Positions 6,988 to 15,519 of a stretch of 64,000 nt of DNA are shown here, piece after piece (position 1 is the stretch's first letter; each line of letters opens with the position of its first letter). The position numbers were made by a program, and so were the translations under genes. Source of the DNA: Chryseobacterium jejuense (GTDB lineage: Bacteria; Bacteroidota; Bacteroidia; Flavobacteriales; Weeksellaceae); contig NZ_FNEG01000002.1 in the NCBI RefSeq assembly GCF_900100075.1, positions 372,001 to 436,000 of the forward strand, in the 5' to 3' direction. The notes below the pieces were generated by a model, which worked only from the letters and a program-made list of their open reading frames with translations, searched no databases and was not told the origin of the DNA.

Positions 6988-9900
6988 ATGGCAACAGAAA
7001 ATACACAAAATAATACTCCACAAACTCTTTTCAGATTTGTGAGTTTAAGAAATCCTCAACTTACTGAGACTAAAAAACAAAACCTGGGATTCATTCACAG
7101 ACCTTCAGGGCTTACAGGAGCATTTGATGTAGCGGTAAATCCTAGCGATCCTGCCTTGCTAAAATTCAAAGCACTTGAAGCAGCCGTAAAAACATTTAAT
7201 CCTGCAGGCTATAAAACGGAAGTGGAAATTGAAGCAGGTGCATTATCAGAAGCCTTAAAAATCGGAAGAAAGATTGCTAAGAAAGAAGCACTGTCCTCTG
7301 TAGACGAAATGACGGCTAAAAACCTTTATAATAGTGGTTCCATCCAAAGCAAGATGGGCGAAATCTGGGATAATCTAATCTATCAGACGGTTACTCAAGA
7401 TAACTTTTATACCAAAGAAGCACTTGTCCATATTCTAAGAGCATTACACTTTGGATATGTTGCAGATCTTCCTGTAACTCCGGAGCTCATAAAAATCAAT
7501 GGAAATGATCTGAAAGCAAAAGCGCTTGAAGCAAGAGTGGTACTTCCTATGAAGCTTTTAGGAGATGGATATGAGGGAGAAGGAAACACTACAACTCCAT
7601 CCGGAAATGCTTTTCAGGTTAACGTATCCAAAATTGGAGACGGAGTGATTAATGGAACTCCTATTCCGGCAACTGTGAAACAACAGCTAAAGATAGAGGG
7701 GCAAGAAATTGTTGATAAAACCATTCTAAACCTTGAAAGAAATCAACTAGTAGCGCTAAAAGCAGAACTTGAAAAAATGCAGAAATTATATTTCAGCATC
7801 AGAACGAAAACTTATGACAATGCTTACAAACAATATCTAATTGCTAACCAAGCTGGTATTAATGCTTACAATGCAATGCTTGCAAAGATCAATGTACAGA
7901 TTGATAAGGGAGGGTTATCTCCGGAACAAATTGAAGCGCTTTATGCTGATTTAGATAGATTAACTGTTGCTCAATTTAAATTTGATTATAAAAACGAACT
8001 TAACTTCGAAGATCTTAACGCGAAGCTTTCTACTGAGTTATTTGAAGTGTTCATTAAGCATTTCACGCTAGTAAACAATGGATTACCTCTGGAGAGAGAA
8101 TTAGATTTTTCGAAAATCGAATTTGTTTCCGATAAAACAATTCTTATTGATAAAGTTCCTGTAAACATTACCGAAGAATACGATACTTTCCTTGAAGTTT
8201 TTGAAACGATTGATGAAGAAGCTTCTTCCAAAACACAGGAATTATTTGCAAGATCTCCTGTTCAGCAAATGGAATATGCCCAAATCGGAACCGTTTTAGT
8301 ACCGATAGCTAATAAGATCACCTATACTGAAATCTCAGGAACGTACTTCTTAAAAGTAGTTTTCAAAAAAATAATGTTTACTACACTTAATGTTGTAACA
8401 TTCTATTACAATACAGATAGTGATTCTTTAGCATTAGCCTCTGCCAGTATGGAAATTATAGGTGATAATCAACAAAATGTAAGTGTGCCTGCTACCAATA
8501 TTGTTGATGGGAAAGTAGTCTTCCCTCCTGCCCTTAACTACATGAAAAATGTATCCAGAGTAAGAATCAACTTATACTTTAAAAATGGAGAACATACAGT
8601 AGTAGAACACGCCACGGCACCAAATCAGGAATACACTGGAAAATTCACATTTAAAACAATGGTAGATGATGGTGAAGGTGGTGGAAACCCTGGAGGTGGT
8701 AATCCCGGAGGTGGTACTGATCCTGGAGAAGGCGGTGGAACAAATCCACAACCAGGAACTTTTATCCCTAAACATTTTGGAGTAAAAAGATTAGGTATTG
8801 CTGATTATCTTAAAGTAGTGCAATCTACTCATGCTTACGTTCCGGGAGAAGTTACGCACATTGAAAACGTAATGGCTAAAGAATTTAAGCAAAAATCAAC
8901 ACGTAGACTGAGAAGAAGTGAAATTCAGACAACTACTTCAAAATCTACGGAAAGAGAAACCCTAAGTGATACGACAACTACCACAAGAAATGATATGCAG
9001 TCTGAAGTAGCTAACGTTATTCAGCAGGATATCAACACTGAAGCACACTTCAGATATGGAGGAATGGGTAAATCTTTTGAAATAGGAGGAAGCTTTGCCG
9101 CTCATAATTCTAAAGAGACCAGTACAAGACAAGCGATGGAAAAATCTCAGGAAATTACAGCAAAAGCTACTGAAAGAATTCTTACAAAAGTATCCGAAGA
9201 AAGAATTGAAAAAATCATCGAAGAATTTGAGGAAAACAATGCACATGGTTTCGACAACAGAAACGGAGAAAAACATGTAGTAGGCGTATACAGATGGGTT
9301 GATAAAAAAATGAAAAACCAAATCTACAACTACGGTAAACGCACCATGTTTGAATTCATGATCCCTGAACCTGCAAGGTTACATAACCTGGCAACACCTT
9401 CCATAAAAGCAGATACGCTTAAAGCTCCGGTGGACCCGAGAAAAGCAAATGATGAATGGAAAATGCCTGATTTCAAGACTGCAACAAAAGAACAGCTTCA
9501 GCATTGGGCTGAACAATATGGAGTTACCCTAACGGAAATGCCAAAAGCCAATATCACTGAAGATCAGTATCATGATGATAGCTCAGGTGCTTCAGACTGG
9601 GAAATGAGAAATATTGAAATGTCTGTACCTCAAAATTATAAATGTACCCATTACAATGTTCACTATTCTTATAAAGAAAAACGTAAGAAAGGAAAGATTC
9701 GAATCAATAATACCGGAGACTTAACAGACCATGAAGGAGACAGAAGCTTCCCAGCTAATGCTGTTAATAAATTCACTCTTACATTCCATATCTATTATAT
9801 TGATCTAGTTTCATTTAAAGTTACAAAATACTGCACCCTTTCTGATGAATTTGTGGAATTATGGAAGAAGGAGAACTTTGATGCTATTATTAAAGCCTAC

Positions 9901-10770
9901 GAAGCAGCTTATGCAGAATTCCTTGTGAAACAAAAAGAACTGGATGATAAAGCAAAAGCCGATTCAGAAGCAGCAAGTGAGAAAAAAGACAGCCTTGGAA
10001 ACTTCTACCGTTCTATGGAATCTGTGATTCTCAAGCACAACTGTATTGCTTACTTGTTACAAAACTATATTGTCCCATTAGGAAAATCATTTACTGTGGG
10101 AGATAAAATGAGCAACTTTGAGGTTATTCTCGGTGAAGAACTTGAACAATATACTTCATTAGCCAAATTCATGGAGCAGGCATTTGAGTGGAATATTATG
10201 GATTATACCTTCTATCCGTACTATTGGGGTGATAAGAAAAGATGGCAGGAAATGTATCTTTCTCAAAATACAGATCCGTTATTCAGAAGTTTCTTACAAG
10301 CAGGTATGGCAAGAGTAATTGTAACTGTAAAACCAGGATTTGAAGATGCTGTACAATTCTTTATGTCTACAGGAAGAATCTGGAACGGCGGAGAAGTACC
10401 GGTAATCGGAGATCCAATGTATCTAAGTATTGTAGATGAATTGCGTGAGCCAGTAGGAGTGAAACAAGGAAAACCATGGATCACTACTCTGCCTACTTCT
10501 CTAAACATCTTACAAGAGGATTCTGCAGGATTAAAAACCCTTACAGCCCTTCCGTTTACTAAAGAAAATCCAGATGAATTTGAAGTTCCTTCAGACGTTG
10601 TAACAGAAACCGAATTCTCTATTGTAGATTCTAAACTTAATTCAGGAGGAGAGAAATTCGTAGATAATATCGAATTAAACAGTGGATTCCTTGAGCTGAC
10701 TACCGATGATAATCCTAAAGAAGTCATTGCGTCACTTCCTTTATCTGATTTAAAGAAAGCGCTTCAATAA
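6988..10770 (+). CDS. Large two-domain protein of unknown function (1260 residues)
   Basis: I cannot name the family. A Gly/Pro-rich linker at residues 562-592 (GGGNPGGG repeats) divides the protein. The N-terminal half has helical, Ala/Lys-rich stretches (for example around residues 245-330) and a beta-rich segment before the linker. The C-terminal half begins FGVKRLGIADYLKVVQ, then YVPGEVTHIENVMAKEF, a basic stretch KSTRRLRRSE and a Thr/Ser-rich segment. It then runs into charged helices (KVSEERIEKIIEEFEENN). There is no signal peptide or membrane segment. It is the last gene of the 5173-10770 operon and ends just before a strong terminator. I have a weak recollection of similar GEVxHIENV proteins in phage-tail-like loci. 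A structural or loading role with the tail-fibre-like proteins is inference. Confidence 0.6.
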   Translation: MATENTQNNTPQTLFRFVSLRNPQLTETKKQNLGFIHRPSGLTGAFDVAVNPSDPALLKFKALEAAVKTFNPAGYKTEVEIEAGALSEALKIGRKIAKKEALSSVDEMTAKNLYNSGSIQSKMGEIWDNLIYQTVTQDNFYTKEALVHILRALHFGYVADLPVTPELIKINGNDLKAKALEARVVLPMKLLGDGYEGEGNTTTPSGNAFQVNVSKIGDGVINGTPIPATVKQQLKIEGQEIVDKTILNLERNQLVALKAELEKMQKLYFSIRTKTYDNAYKQYLIANQAGINAYNAMLAKINVQIDKGGLSPEQIEALYADLDRLTVAQFKFDYKNELNFEDLNAKLSTELFEVFIKHFTLVNNGLPLERELDFSKIEFVSDKTILIDKVPVNITEEYDTFLEVFETIDEEASSKTQELFARSPVQQMEYAQIGTVLVPIANKITYTEISGTYFLKVVFKKIMFTTLNVVTFYYNTDSDSLALASASMEIIGDNQQNVSVPATNIVDGKVVFPPALNYMKNVSRVRINLYFKNGEHTVVEHATAPNQEYTGKFTFKTMVDDGEGGGNPGGGNPGGGTDPGEGGGTNPQPGTFIPKHFGVKRLGIADYLKVVQSTHAYVPGEVTHIENVMAKEFKQKSTRRLRRSEIQTTTSKSTERETLSDTTTTTRNDMQSEVANVIQQDINTEAHFRYGGMGKSFEIGGSFAAHNSKETSTRQAMEKSQEITAKATERILTKVSEERIEKIIEEFEENNAHGFDNRNGEKHVVGVYRWVDKKMKNQIYNYGKRTMFEFMIPEPARLHNLATPSIKADTLKAPVDPRKANDEWKMPDFKTATKEQLQHWAEQYGVTLTEMPKANITEDQYHDDSSGASDWEMRNIEMSVPQNYKCTHYNVHYSYKEKRKKGKIRINNTGDLTDHEGDRSFPANAVNKFTLTFHIYYIDLVSFKVTKYCTLSDEFVELWKKENFDAIIKAYEAAYAEFLVKQKELDDKAKADSEAASEKKDSLGNFYRSMESVILKHNCIAYLLQNYIVPLGKSFTVGDKMSNFEVILGEELEQYTSLAKFMEQAFEWNIMDYTFYPYYWGDKKRWQEMYLSQNTDPLFRSFLQAGMARVIVTVKPGFEDAVQFFMSTGRIWNGGEVPVIGDPMYLSIVDELREPVGVKQGKPWITTLPTSLNILQEDSAGLKTLTALPFTKENPDEFEVPSDVVTETEFSIVDSKLNSGGEKFVDNIELNSGFLELTTDDNPKEVIASLPLSDLKKALQ

Positions 10771-10792
10771 TTCTGTTGAATCATACTTCATG

Positions 10793-10820
10793 AGGCAGAG
10801 TGTTCTACTCTGCCTTTTTT
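10793..10820 (+). terminator. Rho-independent terminator
   Basis: Perfect 9-bp stem AGGCAGAGT / ACTCTGCCT with loop GTTCT, then a T-run. It closes the 5173-10770 operon. The toxin gene starts only 24 nt later and no copy of the island promoter lies between, so the toxin depends on read-through or on a promoter I cannot see. Confidence 0.9.
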
Positions 10821-10843
10821 ATTAATCTTTAAAATTATTAAAA

Positions 10844-13318
10844 ATGAAAAACACAGATTATAAAGATGTTTTTGACATTGGAAAAGAGGCGCTTTCGATG
10901 AAAAATAAATTTATAGTTCCCCCTATCAGCCAGATGCCTTTTCTAATAGGTGAAAATGTTCGGGGGATGAGTAATGTAAATCCCGATGTAGCTGTTAAAA
11001 TCAATAATAAAAATAGTAGTTCTACTGCTAAAAGTTATTTTCCAGGTTCTCCAATTTCCAAGAACGGAAACACCAATATTATAGCAGACCTTATTGGGCC
11101 TTTCATTGAAAAAAATGGATTTAATTTTAATAGTGAAAGCTATTTTTTTGACAGCAACTTTAATGGTACTTATGGTGATGGAGGAGATATACTTGCTTTC
11201 AAGCTTTTACTTTTTGTTTCCACTGATGGTATTAAAGTAAAAGAATGCTATGAAGTCACCAATCCTGATGATGATGAAGTCATTTTATTTCTAGAAACTG
11301 ATGGCGGCTTAAGCAAGCAGGTGCTGTATGGTAAAATATCTGAAAAAGTCCGTAAGCAGTTTACTGATAAAGATGGAAACCTTAAAAGTAACCTTTTTGA
11401 TGCCCAGGTAATGAGAGGAGTACAAAAGTATGCAGATGTCAATCAAAAGATTGTTGAGGAGCTTATGAAGAAAGGATACATTGAGGACACCCCTATTAAG
11501 GAAGGTTTTTTCAAGTATTTAAAATATTCTGCTATTGGTGTTACCGCCTTTCCAAAGCTTGTAGGATGGGCGCTCAATAAAATTGGTAATGGTATCGACT
11601 TTTTAAAAATTTCTGATGAATTCTGGGATACTGAAAACGAAGAATATTTCTTTCAGAAAGATAATCTCATTGAAAAGCTTAGCATCTCACAATCAAGCAT
11701 CACCTCCCTTGAAAGCTTATTAGAAAAAAAGGAAGGTCTGGATGTTACAGATCTTTTACCTGATGCTATAGAGGAAATGGCAAAATATGTTCTTTCTCGA
11801 TTAAGAACTTATATAGACAAATACAACATATTCATAAAAGAGAATATAGAAAAGATTTATGCTGGTTTTGAAGACCCGACAGCTGATTTTATTTTTGATC
11901 GAATATCTGAATATATAGCCTTTCAGTGTGGTAAATGGAATGCCCTTGTAGACTTTGTTTCAGGGATCTTCAAATTCTTCGGTTTATTATTAGAAGCTCC
12001 TTTCAAGATTGCAAAAGACTTTCAGGCTACTTTAGAATATCTGGATAACTTTTGGGACATTATCACCCACGATGATTTCTTTAAAAATCTGTTTGAAAGT
12101 GCTCAACTCACATATGAAAAAATTAAAAAAGAACTCAAGTCTAAAAATTCTGACGAATACAGCTGGACACGTATTGCTTATTTTTCGGGGTATGGATTAT
12201 GTACAATTGCCACTTTTTTCATTCCTGTTGGTCAGCTTGGTAACCTAACTAAAACAGGAAAATTTGGAGAAATAACGGCAAAGTTTACAGAAGAAATTAG
12301 TCGTGGTTTTACCAAAGGAGCAAGTATCATCACTCAAAAAACAGCACAGGCATATCAGAATTCCTTAAAAATTTTGCAAGAGATTGGTGAAATTCTTATA
12401 AATGGTGGTGAAAAATTTTATGCTTTTCTAAATAAGATCTGGAAAAAAATAGCTGATTTTTTTATCAAAAGTAAGGACGCTTTTGGAAGACTGAAAGAAT
12501 TAATGGGAATAGGCTTAAGCGAGATTACCTCAAAAGCACTTATAAAATTTAAAATAAATGTAAGGAAAATAGGAAGCGGAGGCCTTGGATCATTAGGTTC
12601 ACTACCCGATAACACTTATAAGCTTTATCATAAAGGAATCGAAATTTTTTCAGGAAAAGAAAAAAGTGTTGCCAAATTTACCCGTGAGCTTGAAGCAATG
12701 GGGAAAGAAGCGGCAGAAAAATACCTTGATGAATTAGCCTACTTTAAAGACAATATTGCCAACAGAATTGCAGAAGGCCGTTTTACTAAAAAAATCTTGA
12801 AAAAGAACATTGATTTGGTTGATGAATCGGGAGAAACTTTTTTCAGATTAGCTAAAAAAGATTATGAAAAATTTATATCTTTCGCTAAAAAAACAGCACA
12901 AGAACGAAAGGCTATTATTGAAGAAGTGAATTCACAACTGAAGAATAGTACTAAAAAATATAATCCTGATAATGCAAAATTAAAAGGCTATGATGTCCCA
13001 AAAAGTCCCTTAGGAACATCACCAGACTTTTCAAAAACTCCACAGTATTTATATAACCAGAAGAGTATCATAAAAATTAAAATTATGGGGAGCCGTAAAT
13101 TAGATTTTAAAGAGTCATTCCGTCTTATGGGAATCACTGACGGAAAGGTTATAAAAACTATTTTAAAAGATTATACCTGGCACCATTTGGATGACTTAAC
13201 TGAAGATATGGTGTGTACAATGCAACTTGTCCTTAAAGAAGCGCATGAAGCAACCTATACACATTATGGTTCTGCTGGACAATTAAAAAAGACTATCCCA
13301 TTAAAAAAATATTTATAA
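10844..13318 (+). CDS. Polymorphic toxin-like protein with C-terminal WHH nuclease domain
   Basis: An 824-residue protein. The last 50 residues match the WHH branch of the HNH/Endo VII nuclease superfamily: YTWHHLDD with Trp779-His780-His781, TMQLVLKEAH with His801, and THYG with His807. These toxin domains cut DNA. The long N-terminal region (1-700) is not recognised; it has several amphipathic or hydrophobic stretches (for example near residues 235-260 and 445-470) and a Lys-rich helical segment before the toxin tip. There is no signal peptide, so delivery would need an injection device. The next gene, 2 nt downstream, is a SUKH immunity protein, which supports a toxin-immunity pair. Its N-terminus matches no LXG, PAAR, VgrG or Rhs module that I can see. 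Confidence 0.8.
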   Translation: MKNTDYKDVFDIGKEALSMKNKFIVPPISQMPFLIGENVRGMSNVNPDVAVKINNKNSSSTAKSYFPGSPISKNGNTNIIADLIGPFIEKNGFNFNSESYFFDSNFNGTYGDGGDILAFKLLLFVSTDGIKVKECYEVTNPDDDEVILFLETDGGLSKQVLYGKISEKVRKQFTDKDGNLKSNLFDAQVMRGVQKYADVNQKIVEELMKKGYIEDTPIKEGFFKYLKYSAIGVTAFPKLVGWALNKIGNGIDFLKISDEFWDTENEEYFFQKDNLIEKLSISQSSITSLESLLEKKEGLDVTDLLPDAIEEMAKYVLSRLRTYIDKYNIFIKENIEKIYAGFEDPTADFIFDRISEYIAFQCGKWNALVDFVSGIFKFFGLLLEAPFKIAKDFQATLEYLDNFWDIITHDDFFKNLFESAQLTYEKIKKELKSKNSDEYSWTRIAYFSGYGLCTIATFFIPVGQLGNLTKTGKFGEITAKFTEEISRGFTKGASIITQKTAQAYQNSLKILQEIGEILINGGEKFYAFLNKIWKKIADFFIKSKDAFGRLKELMGIGLSEITSKALIKFKINVRKIGSGGLGSLGSLPDNTYKLYHKGIEIFSGKEKSVAKFTRELEAMGKEAAEKYLDELAYFKDNIANRIAEGRFTKKILKKNIDLVDESGETFFRLAKKDYEKFISFAKKTAQERKAIIEEVNSQLKNSTKKYNPDNAKLKGYDVPKSPLGTSPDFSKTPQYLYNQKSIIKIKIMGSRKLDFKESFRLMGITDGKVIKTILKDYTWHHLDDLTEDMVCTMQLVLKEAHEATYTHYGSAGQLKKTIPLKKYL

Positions 13319-13320
13319 TT

Positions 13321-13740
13321 ATGGACAATTTTATTTTAACCGAAAAAAAAATTACAAATACAGAGTTAGAAACTTTCGAACAAGAAATTGGCTTAACCCT
13401 TCCCGAAAGCTATAAAAAACATATATTAAAGTATAATGGAGGAACTCCAGAAGAGAAAGACTGTTTTGATGAAAAAGTAATTGCACACTTTTATCCTATT
13501 AAATATGGTAAATATCCATTGGAAAAATCGTACAAAACACTGAAAGATTCTCTTCCTCAAGATTTCTTGAATTTTGCCTATGATGAAGGAGGAAACCCTT
13601 TCTGTCTAAACTTAAAGAGTGGAAAAGACTATGGAAAAGTTTATTTTTGTGCTTTGGATGAAGGAGATGTAGAGGCAGAATTACTTGCAGATTCTTTTAA
13701 AGAATTTATGGATGGTTTAGAAGAAGATCCTGATTTTTAA
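13321..13740 (+). CDS. SMI1/KNR4 (SUKH) family immunity protein
   Basis: A 139-residue cytosolic protein of the SUKH superfamily, recognised by the helix GLTLPESYKKHILKYNGGTP near the N-terminus, the FAYDEGGNPFCLNL strand pair in the middle and the short acidic tail. SUKH proteins neutralise nuclease toxins of contact-dependent and polymorphic systems by direct binding. The gene begins 2 nt after the stop of the WHH nuclease gene and must be co-transcribed with it, so it is very probably the cognate antidote. A terminator-like hairpin follows at 13765. Confidence 0.88.
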   Translation: MDNFILTEKKITNTELETFEQEIGLTLPESYKKHILKYNGGTPEEKDCFDEKVIAHFYPIKYGKYPLEKSYKTLKDSLPQDFLNFAYDEGGNPFCLNLKSGKDYGKVYFCALDEGDVEAELLADSFKEFMDGLEEDPDF

Positions 13741-13764
13741 AATTCCTCATTCTATAAAACATAC

Positions 13765-13800
13765 AATCCTCTGTATGAATTCTTCTGCAGAGGATTTTAG
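13765..13800 (+). terminator. Probable terminator after the immunity gene
   Basis: Stem AATCCTCTG / CAGAGGATT (13765-13773 / 13788-13796) with a 14-nt loop and only a short T-run, so it is weaker than the others. It separates the toxin-immunity unit from the WYL regulator promoter. Confidence 0.55.
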
Positions 13801-13864
13801 TAATAACAGCTTTTAGTAGTTCAAACTAAAAAACGATTCTTAAATCATCTCACAAAAATTAAAA

Positions 13865-13900
13865 CACGACACGTTTTGTCGCATTAAGCCCATATATTTG
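13865..13900 (+). promoter_or_regulatory. WYL-type promoter/operator, site 6 (autoregulatory)
   Basis: Dyad CACGACACGTTTTGTCG (13865-13881), 11 nt, TATATTTG (13893-13900). The ATG of the WYL regulator is at 13918, so the leader is only about 10 nt. A GTG at 13900 that opens a longer frame is the last base of the -7 box and is not a start. Confidence 0.7.
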
Positions 13901-13917
13901 TGGTACAAAATTTTACC

Positions 13918-14838
13918 ATGAAGAAAGATTTTTATCTGACAAGATATGCCTTAATTATTAAAAGATTAGAAAGTTCTCCAGCTACCTATTCTCAGCTGGA
14001 GGACTATCTTTTAAATTCTTTTGAATTCCAGGATGCAGAGATCAAAAGTTATTCTATACGTACCTTGCAGAGAGATATTCGTGAGATTTCCGACCTTTTT
14101 AACCTTTCCATTCACAATAAGAAGAAAGGAGACAACCGATACTATATCGAAAGCCGCCCGATTATGGAAGTGGATGAATACAACCAAAAGCTACTGGAAT
14201 CATTCCAGGTAAGCAATGCCCTGAATCTTCACCCTGATTTTTCAAATTTTATTTTCTTTGAAAGCCGCAAACCAACCGGTATTGAAAATTTTTATGATCT
14301 GTTCTTTGCCATCCGTAATAAAAGAGTAGTAAGCTTTGAACATTACAATTACAAAAACAAACTGATGACCTCCAGAAAGGTTCATCCTTTAGCCTTAAAA
14401 GAATCTAAAGACAGATGGTACCTCATCGCAATTGACACCAAGGATAAAATTTTAAAATCATTTGGATTAGACAGAATCAATTATCTGGATGTGGCCAAAA
14501 ACCAATATAGAGAGAAATATAAATATAACTTCAGAGAACACTTTAAAAATGCTTTCGGAGTGATGAATCTGGCAGAACAAAAACCACAGAATATTGTATT
14601 AAAATGCAGCCGTCATCAGGGGGAATATATCAGAAGCTTTCCGCTTCATCAATCCCAAAAAGAAACGAAAGAAACACCGGAAGAAATCTATTTTGAGTTT
14701 TTCCTCCATCCTACTTATGACTTCATGCAGGAGATTTTATCCTATGGAAAAGAGGTCACTGTTCTGGAACCGAAAGGTTTAGTTGATGAGATCCGAAACC
14801 ATCTTCAAGAGTCTCTAAACCGCTACCTTGAAAGTTAA
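13918..14838 (+). CDS. WYL-domain transcriptional regulator
   Basis: A 306-residue DNA-binding protein. The N-terminus is a winged helix (residues about 1-65, with YSIRTLQRDIREIS as the recognition region typical of the HTH_11/DeoR-like group). The middle is a WYL domain with the exact motif DRWYLIAID (Trp167-Tyr168-Leu169), followed by a WCX-type C-terminal region. WYL regulators (CapW, BrxR, PafB/PafC) sense nucleic acids or nucleotides and control anti-phage or DNA-damage genes. Its promoter carries the same 36-nt element as four upstream transcription units, so it is the obvious candidate for the protein that binds it, and it probably controls its own synthesis. Whether it activates or represses is not settled by the sequence; the absence of a -33 box at these promoters favours activation. 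Confidence 0.85.
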   Translation: MKKDFYLTRYALIIKRLESSPATYSQLEDYLLNSFEFQDAEIKSYSIRTLQRDIREISDLFNLSIHNKKKGDNRYYIESRPIMEVDEYNQKLLESFQVSNALNLHPDFSNFIFFESRKPTGIENFYDLFFAIRNKRVVSFEHYNYKNKLMTSRKVHPLALKESKDRWYLIAIDTKDKILKSFGLDRINYLDVAKNQYREKYKYNFREHFKNAFGVMNLAEQKPQNIVLKCSRHQGEYIRSFPLHQSQKETKETPEEIYFEFFLHPTYDFMQEILSYGKEVTVLEPKGLVDEIRNHLQESLNRYLES

Positions 14839-14892
14839 CAAATCGTAAATCAATCTCACATTTTTTGGTTATATTTACATAAATATAACCTA

Positions 14893-15519
14893 TTGAGAAC
14901 TTTATTCATTTGTATCTTTTGTTTTATTTCTTCATTTTGCTTATCTCAGCAGAAAGAAGAATTTCGGTTGGTAAAAAATTATTACAACCAGCACAGAGGT
15001 ATGCTGAATAATGAATTCAAGAAAAAATTTGATGCTGAATCCAATGCTCTTAAAAAGAATGTCATTAAAGGAGATTTTCTTTTTTTCATGAAAAAGATGG
15101 ACAGTATTGAAAATACTGCCTTAATTGGAGCCCTCTTGAGAGTAAGGAATATTGAAGACCTTCAGACTTTAAAAACAACAATAGGAACCTCTCAGGATTT
15201 TAGTGATAAATCTGCAAATGTAGAAAAGATGGCAGACTATCCCGGAGGTATCAATACCCTAAGACAGGAGGTTGCAGATCTTTTGTATGTAGATGGTGTA
15301 AATTCTAACTCCAAAACAGTAAAAACAGATGTTGTTTTTATTGTTGAAAAAGATGGAAGCATCAGCAATGTTCATGCCCAGGGAGACAATTTCACTTTCA
15401 ACAGACAAGCTGAAATTGCCCTCTACTCTATTTCTGAAAAGTTCTCTCCCGCTGTGGTCAAAGGTGATCCGGCAAGATTCCGTTTCAGGATTCCTTTAAC
15501 TTTAACGATGACAGATTAG
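14893..15519 (+). CDS. Secreted protein with TonB-C-like domain
   Basis: A 208-residue protein. The only start that keeps the signal peptide is TTG at 14893, giving a hydrophobic segment that ends FCLSQQ (cleavage near residue 19); no in-frame ATG or GTG lies close upstream. The C-terminal 75 residues resemble a TonB C-terminal domain: TDVVFIVEKDGSISNV, FNRQAEIALYSI and the final RFRFRIPLTLT strand. There is no N-terminal membrane anchor as in true TonB, so it is more likely a periplasmic relative than an energy transducer. It directly abuts tadA (TAG then ATG), so the two are co-transcribed. Function unknown. Confidence 0.65.
   Translation: MRTLFICIFCFISSFCLSQQKEEFRLVKNYYNQHRGMLNNEFKKKFDAESNALKKNVIKGDFLFFMKKMDSIENTALIGALLRVRNIEDLQTLKTTIGTSQDFSDKSANVEKMADYPGGINTLRQEVADLLYVDGVNSNSKTVKTDVVFIVEKDGSISNVHAQGDNFTFNRQAEIALYSISEKFSPAVVKGDPARFRFRIPLTLTMTD

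Noticed and set aside
2793..13740. A complete prophage
   Set aside because: No integrase, terminase, portal, capsid, tail-tube, tape-measure or attachment-site repeat was found.
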